From: Acinetobacter lwoffii | Lineage (GTDB): Bacteria > Pseudomonadota > Gammaproteobacteria > Pseudomonadales > Moraxellaceae | Assembly (NCBI RefSeq): GCF_022967985.1 | Contig: NZ_JALJVC010000017.1 | Location: 16,053 to 80,052 of the forward strand | Reading direction: 5' to 3' | DNA: 64,000 nucleotides | Shown: in pieces, positions 55,254-63,686 of the stretch | Numbering within the stretch: the first letter of the stretch is position 1 | Layout: each line of letters starts with the position of its first letter | Notes under the pieces: generated by a model | What the model was told of the DNA's origin: nothing | The model's input: the letters and a program-made list of their open reading frames with translations, nothing else | Database searches by the model: none | Made by a program: the position numbers and the translations under genes

Positions 55254-57011
55254 TTAATTTAAGGGCACAACTCTCAGGACTTCTTCAAGCGTGGTCACAC
55301 CTTCCAGAATCTTGCGTGCCCCGGCAATTCTGAGCGGCTCTACCCCTTCTTTTTTAGCCTGCTGACGCAGCTGGTTCAGGTTGGCATCGGCACCAATCAG
55401 CTGTTTGGTGGTCAGACTCAGTGGCATAAACTCATAAATCCCGATACGGCCTTTATAGCCGGTATGCCGGCATTCTTCGCAGCCCACCGCCTTAAAGACA
55501 AATTCCGGTCGCGGCAAAGGATAATCGGCTGCCAGATGCTGCCATTCCTGTTCATTCAGGAAGCTTTCCTGTTTGCAGTGCGGACACAGCTTACGTACCA
55601 GACGTTGAGCCAGAACACCCAAGATGGTTGCTGCTGTCAAAAATGGCTGTACGCCTAAATCATGCAGACGGGTCAGACTCGACGGCGCATCATTGGTATG
55701 TAAAGTCGATAGAACCAGGTGACCGGTCAATGCTGCCTGAATCGCCATATTGGCAGTGTCCTGATCACGAATTTCTCCAACCATGATAATGTCCGGGTCC
55801 TGACGCATTAGTGCGCGCACGCCGTCAGCAAAACCGAGATCAATACCATTATTGACCTGCATCTGGTTAAAGCTAGGTTCCAGCATCTCGATCGGATCTT
55901 CAATCGTGCAGACGTTGACCTGTTCAGTCGCCAGCTGCTTCAGAGTTGAATAAAGCGTAGTAGTTTTACCGGAACCGGTCGGACCGGTCACCAGAATAAT
56001 GCCATGACTATGACTGGTCAGATTGTTCCAGTCGTTGAGCAGATGACCTTCAAAACCGAGTTGCTGAAAACTTCTCACCAGCACTTCCGGATCGAAAATA
56101 CGCATTACCAGTTTTTCACCGAATGCCGTTGGCAAGGTCGACAAACGCAATTCGGTTTCCTGTCCTTTTGGTGTACGGGTTTTCAGGCGGCCATCCTGTG
56201 GTTTACGTTTTTCCGCGACGTTCATCCGGCCCAGAATCTTGATCCGGGAAATGACGGCGGTCAATGTATTGGCGGGCATGTTGTAAATCGTATGCAGTAC
56301 GCCATCAATCCGGAAACGAATCTTACCCGTATCTTTACGCGGTTCCATGTGAATATCACTGGCGCCCTGCTCAAAGGCAAATTGCAACACCCAGTCTACC
56401 AGTTTGACAATATGCTGGTCATTGGCATCCGGATTCTGTGAGTCACCCAGCTGTAGCAAGGCTTCGACGCCCTTATTTTCCCGGTCATAGGCAGAAGATT
56501 TTTGTGAACCACTGACTGCACGACTGACCTGATAATATTCAGTAATATAACGTTGTAGCTGTTCCGGATTCAGTAATACCCGTTGTATTTTTTTCGGGGA
56601 AATATTTTGCTCGAGATTCGACACCCATTCGGTTTTATAAGGCTGATCCGTGGCGATCAGAACTTTGTCTGCCTGAATTTCTACTGCCAAAATATGGTTG
56701 CGCAGTGCATATTCCTGCGACATGACATGGGTCAATGCCTGTACATCAGCTTTAAGCGGATCAATAATATAGAACATCAATCCGGTTTTTTCTGCCAGCC
56801 ACTGACATAAACGGTTCAGGGTCAAAGTCGTTTGGGGATGGGACTGATCGACCAGATTAAAATTGGCAATCCACTGTAAAGGGTGCCATTTTAATTGTTC
56901 ACGTTGCCGATGAGTGGTTTGTACCAGCATTCGGTCGCGTTCACTGATTTTACCGTCTTTAAAGAGTTGGTCTAGACACCATGCCGTATCAATTTCAAAG
57001 TCAAATTTCAT
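55254..57011 (-). CDS. GspE/PulE/PilB family secretion-type ATPase
   Basis: This 585-residue hexameric ATPase has an N-terminal MshEN-like region (about 1-180), the core (FAFEQGASDIHMEPRKD, RIDGVLHTIYNMP, Walker A in LVTGPTGSGKTTTLYS, the Asp box around DPDIIMVGEIRDQDTA, LSTLHTNDAPSSLTRL), and a zinc motif (CPHC and CEEC about residues 480-510). It could power type II secretion or a pilus. The absence of gspF, gspG or pil genes nearby makes it an orphan, as is usual in Acinetobacter where these genes are scattered. PilB itself is normally in pilBCD, so type II secretion is my first guess. Confidence 0.85.
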   Translation of the reverse strand: MKFDFEIDTAWCLDQLFKDGKISERDRMLVQTTHRQREQLKWHPLQWIANFNLVDQSHPQTTLTLNRLCQWLAEKTGLMFYIIDPLKADVQALTHVMSQEYALRNHILAVEIQADKVLIATDQPYKTEWVSNLEQNISPKKIQRVLLNPEQLQRYITEYYQVSRAVSGSQKSSAYDRENKGVEALLQLGDSQNPDANDQHIVKLVDWVLQFAFEQGASDIHMEPRKDTGKIRFRIDGVLHTIYNMPANTLTAVISRIKILGRMNVAEKRKPQDGRLKTRTPKGQETELRLSTLPTAFGEKLVMRIFDPEVLVRSFQQLGFEGHLLNDWNNLTSHSHGIILVTGPTGSGKTTTLYSTLKQLATEQVNVCTIEDPIEMLEPSFNQMQVNNGIDLGFADGVRALMRQDPDIIMVGEIRDQDTANMAIQAALTGHLVLSTLHTNDAPSSLTRLHDLGVQPFLTAATILGVLAQRLVRKLCPHCKQESFLNEQEWQHLAADYPLPRPEFVFKAVGCEECRHTGYKGRIGIYEFMPLSLTTKQLIGADANLNQLRQQAKKEGVEPLRIAGARKILEGVTTLEEVLRVVPLN

Positions 57012-57220
57012 TATTATCAGTCCCCAAACTTGCCTCCACTATAACAAGTTTTTGCAGTTTTTCGCATGCTCCCGACCTATCGAATGTACGTTTCTATTTC
57101 AATCTCAAAAAGAAAGTAAAGAATGGATTTGATCACTACTGCAACATTTTTGATCTATGCAAACCTGATCTCATCACATATATTTTTAAATAATCAACTC
57201 TTAGCTTGCTGAGGTCACAG

Positions 57221-58471
57221 ATGGATTTGACTGCGGTTCCCCTGCATGCGCATTCTTTTCATGAACTGCTCACGATACTCACCTCGGCATTGGGCTGCGG
57301 CCTATTGATTGGTCTGGAGCGGGAACGGCATAAACAACGTGAGCAGCAACCGAGTTTTGCCGGCTTACGTTCCTTTGCGATCTGTGCTTTATTGGGCGCA
57401 CTGTGTTTCCTGTTTGGAATCGTGATTGCTGTAATAGGTGCTTTGATCGTGGGTGGCATGGTCATTTTATCCATAAAAAATCAGCCAGATGACCCGGGCA
57501 TTACCACAGAGCTTGCATTTGTGATGACCTATTTTATTGGCGCCATGTGTTTGTGGAATATTTCTCTGGCAGCCGGTCTTTCCGTGCTCTTAACCGGTAT
57601 TTTGATGGCCAAACATACCATGCACAATATTGCCGGGAAATGGATTAAAGAAACCGAGTTCAGGGATGGACTGTTATTACTGGCCTTGATTTTGATTGGT
57701 CTACCGCTTACTCCTGACCGACCTTTCTGGGGTGAAGTGCTTAACCCTTATCTTATTCTCAAATTACTGACCTTAATTTTAGTGGTACAAGCTCTGGCGC
57801 ATATTGCGAAACGCTTTTTCTCGACTAAAAATGCCCTGATGCTGTCCTCTATTGCTTCCGGTTTTGTTTCCAGTACAGCCACCATCGCTCAGTTAGGTTT
57901 ACAGGTCCGTAAAGGTGAAATGGATGCACGATCGAATGCCGGCGCCGCACTGATGTCCTGTATCTCGACCATCGTACTGCTATTGATTGTGGTTGGAGGG
58001 GTATCATGGAGCTGGCTGAAAATCCTGCTTTTGCCCTCTTTAGTTGCCGTAATCCTTCTGGCAGCCTGTGCGTTTTTATTATTGCGCAAGGCAAAACCTG
58101 CGCCGAGCATGGAATCATCAGACAGCCAGATGTTTAGCTTAAAAGAAGCTGTGATTATTGCAGTCACATTAACATTGATTCAGGCTGGAGTTTACGGACT
58201 GGAGGTCTGGCTCGGGGATGCCGGCTTACTGGCCGGGACCTTACTCGCCTCTCTGTTCGAGATTCATGCCGCGATGGCGAGTGTCGTCGTTCAAGGTGAT
58301 CCCTCCAATATGCGTCTGATTTATGCCCTGCTTTTAGGTCTGGGTGCTCATGCCCTGGCCAAATCAGCCAATGCCGCTTTGACCGGTGGCTGGAAGTTTG
58401 TACTTTATTTTGCACCGGTGCAGATTTTACATATGGCGGTGTTGATTGGGGTTTTGTGGTGGAACCTATAA
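57221..58471 (+). CDS. MgtC/SapB and DUF4010 domain membrane protein
   Basis: This 416-residue inner-membrane protein has about 11-12 helices. The first third is an MgtC/SapB domain (LLTILTSALGCGLLIGLERERHK, SFAGLRSFAICALLGALCF); the rest is DUF4010 (FRDGLLLLALILIGLPLTPD, LMLSSIASGFVSSTATIAQLGL, EIHAAMASVVVQGDPSN, ALAKSANAALTGGWKF). Such proteins may transport small ions or metabolites; the function is not established. I start at ATG 57221 after a GAGG ribosome site, not the TTG five codons earlier. It converges on trmO with one base between stops. Confidence 0.85.
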   Translation: MDLTAVPLHAHSFHELLTILTSALGCGLLIGLERERHKQREQQPSFAGLRSFAICALLGALCFLFGIVIAVIGALIVGGMVILSIKNQPDDPGITTELAFVMTYFIGAMCLWNISLAAGLSVLLTGILMAKHTMHNIAGKWIKETEFRDGLLLLALILIGLPLTPDRPFWGEVLNPYLILKLLTLILVVQALAHIAKRFFSTKNALMLSSIASGFVSSTATIAQLGLQVRKGEMDARSNAGAALMSCISTIVLLLIVVGGVSWSWLKILLLPSLVAVILLAACAFLLLRKAKPAPSMESSDSQMFSLKEAVIIAVTLTLIQAGVYGLEVWLGDAGLLAGTLLASLFEIHAAMASVVVQGDPSNMRLIYALLLGLGAHALAKSANAALTGGWKFVLYFAPVQILHMAVLIGVLWWNL

Positions 58472-58472
58472 T

Positions 58473-59192
58473 CTAGGAAGGAATATGCTGGATAGCAACA
58501 ATTAGCACTTGCTGAGCATGAATTTTGAAATGGATATCAACATTTGCAAACTTCATCCCATATACCCGTTCTTCATCTTCCTGATATGCAGGTCTTGGAT
58601 CTAAAGATAAGACAGCTTCCAGTTCCTGAATAGTCTGCACAGAAATTTTTCCATTTCCTAGTAATTGTTGCTTTTGCTGCTCCGCTTCATCGCTCCAAAT
58701 GACGGTTTTACGTGGTGGTTCATCCTGTGCATAACCGCTTTGTGCTTCAATGATGGCATCCGAATATTGAATATAAGGTTTGATATCCATAATTGGCGTG
58801 CCATCGAGCAAGTCACTCCCTGTCACATACACTCGAACATGTTTGCCCACTTTTCTCACTTCTTTGAGTTTGACCACAGATAAACCAATCGGTGATGGAC
58901 GATACATGCTGCGCGTAGCAAACACGCCTATTTTCTTGTTACCACCCAAACGCGGCGGACGCACTTGTGGACGAAACTGGCTGTTGTGCTGGTTTTTATT
59001 GTCATGAAATTGCCAGACCAGCCACAAATGACTGAATTCTTCAATTCCCTCAAAGGCGAGCAGGTCATTATAGGGCCCGACCATTTCAATATAGCTTTCG
59101 ACCTGAACCAGATTCGGCTGACGAGGAATACCAAATTTTTCTTTATAGGGAGAACGCATATAACCAATAATCGGCAGCGTCAGTTCAGTCAT
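58473..59192 (-). CDS. trmO: TrmO, tRNA t6A37 N6-methyltransferase
   Basis: This 239-residue protein (TsaA/YaeB) methylates N6-threonylcarbamoyladenosine at position 37 of certain tRNAs with SAM. Motifs: IIGYMRSPYKEKFGIPRQP, FSHLWLVWQFHDN, VRPPRLGGNKKIGVFATRSMYRPSPIGLSVVKL, GSDLLDGTPIMDIKPYIQYSD, and a C-terminal QEDEERVYGMKFANVDIHF. Length fits the E. coli protein (235). The start is one of two consecutive ATGs (59195 or 59192). Confidence 0.92.
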   Translation of the reverse strand: MTELTLPIIGYMRSPYKEKFGIPRQPNLVQVESYIEMVGPYNDLLAFEGIEEFSHLWLVWQFHDNKNQHNSQFRPQVRPPRLGGNKKIGVFATRSMYRPSPIGLSVVKLKEVRKVGKHVRVYVTGSDLLDGTPIMDIKPYIQYSDAIIEAQSGYAQDEPPRKTVIWSDEAEQQKQQLLGNGKISVQTIQELEAVLSLDPRPAYQEDEERVYGMKFANVDIHFKIHAQQVLIVAIQHIPS

Positions 59193-59297
59193 CATCACTT
59201 TTTTTGATAAGCTCAATTAAATATATTCAGTTTATCGAGAATGAATTTAGATTAGAATAGCAAGCTGTTCTAATTTGATAATTTATTGAGACCTTTA

Positions 59298-60077
59298 ATG
59301 GCTGCTTTTAACGTCGAAAAGATTACTCACGTCCACCACTGGAATGATACTTTATTCTCTTTTAAAACGACTCGTGACACTGCTTTGCGTTTTAAAAACG
59401 GTCAGTTTGTAATGATCGGCCTTGAAGTCAATGGCAAGCCGTTAATGCGCGCATATTCAATTGCAAGCGCCAACTACGAAGAAGAGTTAGAGTTTTTCTC
59501 AATTAAAGTGCCTGATGGTCCACTGACTTCGATTTTACAGAAAGTCAAAGTCGGTGATGACATTTTGGTTTCTAAAAAGCCGACAGGTACATTGGTACTT
59601 GATGACTTGAACCCAGGTAAAAATCTTTACCTTCTTTCTTCTGGTACTGGTCTTGCACCGTTCCTGTCGACTATTCGCGATCCTGAAACTTATGAGCGTT
59701 TTGAAAAAATCATCGTAGTTCACGGTACCCGTTTCATTTCAGAACTGGCTTATCAAGATTTGATCCTGAATGAAGTGCCAAATCATGAATTCTTCTCTGA
59801 ACTCGGCGCGAAAGAAAAATTGGTATATTACCCAACCGTCACCCGTGAAGAATATCCAAACCAAGGTCGTGTAACCACCGCGATTGAAACCGGTGAACTG
59901 TTTGAAAAAATCGGTCTGCCACGTTTCAACCCGGAAACTGACCGTGCCATGTTATGCGGTAGCCCTGCATTCCTAGATGACGTTGCTGCGCTTCTTGATC
60001 AACACGGTCTGAAAGAATCTCCGAAAATGGGCGTTTTAGGCGATTACGTGATTGAACGTGCATTCGTTGAAAAATAA
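59298..60077 (+). CDS. fpr: Ferredoxin/flavodoxin-NADP+ reductase
   Basis: This 259-residue FAD enzyme moves electrons between NADPH and ferredoxin or flavodoxin. Motifs: GQFVMIGLEVNGKPLMRAYSIAS (FAD site RAYS), FSIKVPDGPLTSILQ, LLSSGTGLAPFLSTIRD (NADP site), VVHGTRFISELAYQD, DRAMLCGSPAFLDDVAALL, and the terminal GDYVIERAFVEK, typical of subclass IA bacterial FPRs. Start at ATG 59298 (MAAFNVEKIT). A strong shared terminator follows. Confidence 0.93.
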   Translation: MAAFNVEKITHVHHWNDTLFSFKTTRDTALRFKNGQFVMIGLEVNGKPLMRAYSIASANYEEELEFFSIKVPDGPLTSILQKVKVGDDILVSKKPTGTLVLDDLNPGKNLYLLSSGTGLAPFLSTIRDPETYERFEKIIVVHGTRFISELAYQDLILNEVPNHEFFSELGAKEKLVYYPTVTREEYPNQGRVTTAIETGELFEKIGLPRFNPETDRAMLCGSPAFLDDVAALLDQHGLKESPKMGVLGDYVIERAFVEK

Positions 60078-60090
60078 GATTTTCTAAAAT

Positions 60091-60120
60091 AAAAAACCGG
60101 ACTTAAAAGTCCGGTTTTTT
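60091..60120. terminator. Bidirectional terminator after fpr
   Basis: The stem AAAAAACCGGACT/AGTCCGGTTTTTT (13 bp, TAAA loop) lies between fpr and the convergent small lipoprotein genes. Confidence 0.9.
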
Positions 60121-60141
60121 ATTGGAATAATCACCAAATAA

Positions 60142-60324
60142 TTAACGATCGCGACCTTCCTGGTTTGCAGAACCTGAACAGCCTGCGCCACCTGCAATGA
60201 TGAAACCCGTTTGCGCTTTACATGAACCAATCATACGGCCATGAGAGTCAAATGTAGTCACTGACGATGCACAGCCCGTCAATATAACAGTCACTACGAG
60301 TGCAATAAGTGCTGATAATTTCAT
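60142..60324 (-). CDS. Small lipoprotein, tandem paralogue 1 (60 aa)
   Basis: This 60-residue protein has a signal peptide and lipobox (ILTGCASS, Cys18), then TTFDSHGRMIGSCKAQ and AGCSGSANQ. It aligns without gaps to the gene just upstream: cysteines at 18, 35 and 49 in both, with the shared pattern T-(F/Y)-D-x-x-G-(R/K)-x-I-G-S-C and CSGS. The two non-lipid cysteines could form a disulfide. I do not know a function for this family. Spacing of 18 bases to the upstream gene means one operon. Confidence 0.82.
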   Translation of the reverse strand: MKLSALIALVVTVILTGCASSVTTFDSHGRMIGSCKAQTGFIIAGGAGCSGSANQEGRDR

Positions 60325-60342
60325 GATATTCCCCTTTATTAT

Positions 60343-60594
60343 TTACGGTTTTAAATTAATCTGATTTTGGCTTGGTGGCGTTGGTAATAGGCCCGTAGCA
60401 GCATTTGGCGTATTATAATTCACACCCAAGGCATCGCCTGAACCACTACAATGTGCGCTCGCGATTGAAAGTAGGCCACGCGTCGCCATACATGAACCGA
60501 TGATTTTTCCTGTTGCATCATAAGTCACGACTTTGGAACTACAAGCGGCTAAACCAGATATTGCCAATATTGAAAAAATTTTAATTAAATTCAC
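60343..60594 (-). CDS. Small lipoprotein, tandem paralogue 2 (83 aa)
   Basis: This 83-residue protein has a signal peptide with lipobox (LAACSSKV, Cys18), VTYDATGKIIGSCMATRG, AHCSGSGDALG, then a proline/asparagine-rich tail of about 28 residues that paralogue 1 lacks. I choose the GTG at 60594, seven codons inside the open frame, because AGGG lies 5 bases upstream and it puts the three cysteines at exactly the same positions (18, 35, 49) as in paralogue 1. It is first in the two-gene operon. Function unknown. Confidence 0.78.
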   Translation of the reverse strand: MNLIKIFSILAISGLAACSSKVVTYDATGKIIGSCMATRGLLSIASAHCSGSGDALGVNYNTPNAATGLLPTPPSQNQINLKP

Positions 60595-60730
60595 ATTAAC
60601 CCTCGCACGATGCAAAAAACTAAATTATTAAAATTTATGTATATTTTCTGAATTTCGCCAGAGATTCTAATTTAATTTGTTTATTTGTAAAGCTTTATTT
60701 TTCAAATATTATAAAAATGGAAATAAATAA

Positions 60731-60754
60731 AAAGCTGCCCTGCAGGACAGCTTT
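60731..60754 (-). terminator. Terminator after the CDF transporter gene
   Basis: The stem AAAGCTG/CAGCTTT with an inner CC/GG and one mismatch is followed by a short T-rich tail on the minus strand, 12 bases after the stop. Confidence 0.7.
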
Positions 60755-60765
60755 AAATATAAAAA

Positions 60766-61389
60766 TTAGCTGGATTTATGTTTAAGTGATCTTTCTTCCA
60801 GAGACTGCTTAATCACTTGATAACCTGATGTGATGCCGAGTGTAGCGATAATTACAGCCACAATAATATCCGGCCAAAGACTGCCTGTACCAAATACGCC
60901 TACGGCTGCCAAAATGACCGCAAAGTTGCCAATTGCATCATTGCGACTACAGAGCCAGACCGACCGCATATTGGAATCACCTTCACGAAAAGCATAAAGA
61001 ATTGCTGCTGTAAATACATTCGCTACTAAGGCCAGCACACCAATCAGGCCCATTGTCAGTGCTTCAGGTGGAATACCTTGCAGATAGGCGTAAATCACTT
61101 TGCTAATAACCACCAGACCAAACAACGCCATGGTCACTCCCTTCACCAAAGCGACTGTTGCCCGCCAATACAGACTCGCACCGAGTACAGCCAAAGAAAT
61201 TCCGTAATTGACCGCATCTCCAAAGAAATCTAGCGCGTCTGCCCACAAGGCCGATGAATGTGCATATGCACCACCGATCAGCTCCACTACAAATAAAGTC
61301 AAGTTCACCAGCAAGGCAATCCATAGCGCTGTTCTAAATTTGCTGTTGGGCTTGATGGGTGCCGGTTCAGGACTACAACTACAGGCCAT
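60766..61389 (-). CDS. Cation diffusion facilitator-like metal transporter
   Basis: This 207-residue inner-membrane protein has six helices and the CDF transmembrane fold, without the long C-terminal cytoplasmic domain. Candidate metal ligands are the N-terminal CSCSPEP, DALDFFGDAVNY in helix 2 (DxxxD) and CSRNDAIGN in helix 5 (CxxxD where most CDF proteins have HxxxD). The cysteine ligand suggests a soft metal such as cadmium. The divergent MerR-family gene and the shared MerR-type promoter support metal-induced export. Exact metal is an inference. Confidence 0.85.
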   Translation of the reverse strand: MACSCSPEPAPIKPNSKFRTALWIALLVNLTLFVVELIGGAYAHSSALWADALDFFGDAVNYGISLAVLGASLYWRATVALVKGVTMALFGLVVISKVIYAYLQGIPPEALTMGLIGVLALVANVFTAAILYAFREGDSNMRSVWLCSRNDAIGNFAVILAAVGVFGTGSLWPDIIVAVIIATLGITSGYQVIKQSLEERSLKHKSS

Positions 61390-61431
61390 ATCATTCCCCC
61401 GATGATTTTTTATCTAAAATACGATAAATTG

Positions 61432-61462
61432 ATTAGAAACTATGGACTAACTCCAAGGTCAA
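61432..61462 (-). promoter_or_regulatory. MerR-type promoter with 19-base spacer for the CDF gene
   Basis: On the minus strand TTGACC (61457-61462) and TCTAAT (61432-61437) are exactly 19 bases apart, the overlong spacer typical of MerR-family activated promoters. The spacer holds a dyad whose arms share TGGA (forward CTATGGA-N5-TCCAAGG). It drives the CDF gene and overlaps the upstream region of the divergent regulator gene. Confidence 0.8.
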
Positions 61463-61475
61463 GCATGAGGGTGAT

Positions 61476-61886
61476 ATGTCAGTTTATTTGATTTCAGAAA
61501 TGGCCAAAAAAACTGGTCTAAGCACCGATACCCTACGTTTTTATGAGAAAAAAGGCTTTATCCAGCCGAATTTTCGAGCAAGTAATCAGTATCGTTATTA
61601 TGGTGAAGACGCATTAAAAAGACTGCTTTTTATCAAGCGTTGCCGTGCCTTGGACATGTCGTTAAAAGAGATTGAAACCCTGATTCAACTTGAACAAAAT
61701 CCGGAACAGGACTGCTGTGCCGTCAACCAGCTGATTGATCAGCATCTTTCGGATATTTCAAATAAAATTAAAGAATTACAGATATTTGAACGGCAACTGA
61801 TCACACTGAGAGAAAGTTGCAATACCCCGACCACGATTGATCATTGCCAGATTTTAAAAACGCTTGAAAACCCTGAAAATGATTGA
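61476..61886 (+). CDS. cadR: CadR-like MerR-family metal-responsive regulator
   Basis: This 136-residue regulator has an N-terminal MerR winged helix (LISEMAKKTGLSTDTLRFYEKKGFIQP, YRYYGEDALKRLLFIKRCRALDMSLKEIETLI), a dimer coiled coil, and cysteines in NPEQDCCAVNQLIDQHL and LRESCNTP plus a C-terminal HC, as expected for Cd(II)/Pb(II)-sensing CadR/PbrR proteins. GAGG lies upstream of the ATG. It is divergent from the CDF transporter, whose promoter has the geometry MerR-type proteins need. Zinc or another metal is also possible. Confidence 0.88.
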   Translation: MSVYLISEMAKKTGLSTDTLRFYEKKGFIQPNFRASNQYRYYGEDALKRLLFIKRCRALDMSLKEIETLIQLEQNPEQDCCAVNQLIDQHLSDISNKIKELQIFERQLITLRESCNTPTTIDHCQILKTLENPEND

Positions 61887-62037
61887 ATGTTGAAGACATT
61901 TTATTGAGAGCTCCCTACTTAAAATAAAACCGTGTTTTACCTCCAAATCGCGTATTTCCGAGTGATTTACTAGGTTGAATCCAAATTCCAGATGATTAGA
62001 ATAAAGCCGTACTTTTTATATGTCTTTCGATTTGATC

Positions 62038-63429
62038 ATGAGCATTACCACTATTACCGAACTTCTCTCACCAGCTGGCTCACTCAAAAATATGCGCTAC
62101 GCTTTTGCTTATGGTGCAGATGCAGTCTATGCCGGCCAGCCGCGCTATAGCCTGCGGGTTCGTAATAATGAATTTGACCATGACAATTTAGCGATTGGCA
62201 TCAAAGAAGCGCACGAACTAGGCAAAAAATTCTATATGGTGGTCAATATCCAGCCACATAACTCCAAGCTGAAAAATTTTATTCGTGACTTGGAACCTGT
62301 GGTCGCGATGCAGCCAGATGCCCTGATCATGTCCGATCCAGGTCTGATCATGCTGGTGCGTGAACATTTTCCAGAGATAGATATTCACCTGTCGGTTCAG
62401 GCCAACGCCGTGAACTGGGCAACCGTGAAATTCTGGAAAAACATGGGGCTGACCCGTGTCATTCTGTCACGTGAACTATCCATTGAAGAAATTGCAGAAA
62501 TCAAACAGCAAGTGCCTGATATGGAGATTGAAGTATTCGTACATGGCGCATTGTGTATGGCCTACTCTGGCCGTTGCATGCTGTCTGGCTATATGAACAA
62601 ACGTGATGCCAATCAGGGTGCCTGCACCAATGCCTGCCGCTGGGAATATAAAGTTCTGGATGCCAAGGAAGATGAAACCGGTGATGTCATTCCAGTAAAA
62701 AATCTGGATTCAGGCTGCTGCTCTAAAGATGCTGATGAACAGCACATGCAGATGCAGCACCAATTCAACGAGCCAGTGCTGTTACAGCGCAACGAAGAAG
62801 ACATGTTTGCCGCAGAAGAAGATGAACATGGCACTTATTTCATGAATTCCAAAGATCTGCGTGCTGTTCAGCATGTAGAGCGCTTAACTAAAGTAGGTGT
62901 TCATTCACTGAAAATCGAAGGCCGTACCAAGTCTTATTTTTATTGTGCCCGTACTGCTCAAATTTACCGTAAAGCAATTGATGATGCGTTGGCTGGTAAA
63001 CCTTTTGACCCGTCACTGATGACACAATTAGAAGGCTTAGCGAATCGTGGTTATACCGAAGGTTTTCTGCGCCGCCATGTGCATAGTGAATATCAGAATT
63101 ATGAACATGGTTCCTCAAGTTTTGATCATCAAATTTTCTGCGGTGAAGTGCTGGAACGTAATGGCGATTACATCAAGATTGATGTGAAAAATCGCTTTGT
63201 GGTGGGTGACTCACTCGAACTGATGACGACTAAAGGCAATATCATCTTTACTTTAACCGAAATGAAAGACAAAAAAGGTAATCTGATCGAAGACGCCAAA
63301 GGTTCAGGTCATATTGTCGAGATTCCGGTTCCGGCAGATGTCGATATGCGATATGCCCTGCTCATCCGTAATCTGCCAAGTTCGACTGCGGATATTTCGG
63401 CATCTTCACTGGCTTATCAGGCGAGTTAA
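62038..63429 (+). CDS. trhP: TrhP (YegQ), tRNA 5-hydroxyuridine synthesis protein, U32 family
   Basis: This 463-residue protein of the peptidase U32 family follows E. coli YegQ/TrhP nearly word for word: ELLSPAGSLKNMRYAFAYGADAVYAGQPRYSLRVRNNEF, SVQANAVNWATVKFW, FVHGALCMAYSGRCMLSGYMNKRDANQGACTNACRWEY (cysteine-rich centre), and KVGVHSLKIEGRTKSYFYCARTAQIYRKAIDDA. TrhP is needed for 5-hydroxylation of U34 in tRNA and depends on iron-sulfur cluster synthesis in E. coli. The start is uncertain between 62020 and 62038. A ferredoxin gene follows after two bases. Confidence 0.92.
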   Translation: MSITTITELLSPAGSLKNMRYAFAYGADAVYAGQPRYSLRVRNNEFDHDNLAIGIKEAHELGKKFYMVVNIQPHNSKLKNFIRDLEPVVAMQPDALIMSDPGLIMLVREHFPEIDIHLSVQANAVNWATVKFWKNMGLTRVILSRELSIEEIAEIKQQVPDMEIEVFVHGALCMAYSGRCMLSGYMNKRDANQGACTNACRWEYKVLDAKEDETGDVIPVKNLDSGCCSKDADEQHMQMQHQFNEPVLLQRNEEDMFAAEEDEHGTYFMNSKDLRAVQHVERLTKVGVHSLKIEGRTKSYFYCARTAQIYRKAIDDALAGKPFDPSLMTQLEGLANRGYTEGFLRRHVHSEYQNYEHGSSSFDHQIFCGEVLERNGDYIKIDVKNRFVVGDSLELMTTKGNIIFTLTEMKDKKGNLIEDAKGSGHIVEIPVPADVDMRYALLIRNLPSSTADISASSLAYQAS

Positions 63430-63431
63430 AT

Positions 63432-63686
63432 ATGGCACTGCTGATTACCGACAAATGCATCAATTGCGATATGTGTTTACCGGAATGCCCGAATGACGCG
63501 ATTTATGAAGGTGCAAAAGTTTATGAAATTGATGTGAACCGGTGTACGGAATGCGTCGGTTTTTATGAGCATCAGACCTGTGTGGATGTCTGTCCGATTG
63601 AATGCATTATTCCACATCCGGAGTATCGGGAAACACAAGAACAATTACTGGAAAAATTTAAGGGTTTGAACTTATTTAAATCTTAA
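63432..63686 (+). CDS. yfhL: YfhL family 4Fe-4S dicluster ferredoxin
   Basis: This 84-residue ferredoxin has two cluster motifs: CINCDMCLPECPNDAIYEG (C-x2-C-x2-C-x3-C) and a second set beginning CTECVGFYEHQTCVDVCP, where the spacer between the second and third cysteines is long, the YfhL/Alvin-type arrangement. It starts two bases after trhP, so they form an operon. The link suggests it delivers electrons for tRNA uridine hydroxylation, an inference from position. Confidence 0.9.
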   Translation: MALLITDKCINCDMCLPECPNDAIYEGAKVYEIDVNRCTECVGFYEHQTCVDVCPIECIIPHPEYRETQEQLLEKFKGLNLFKS

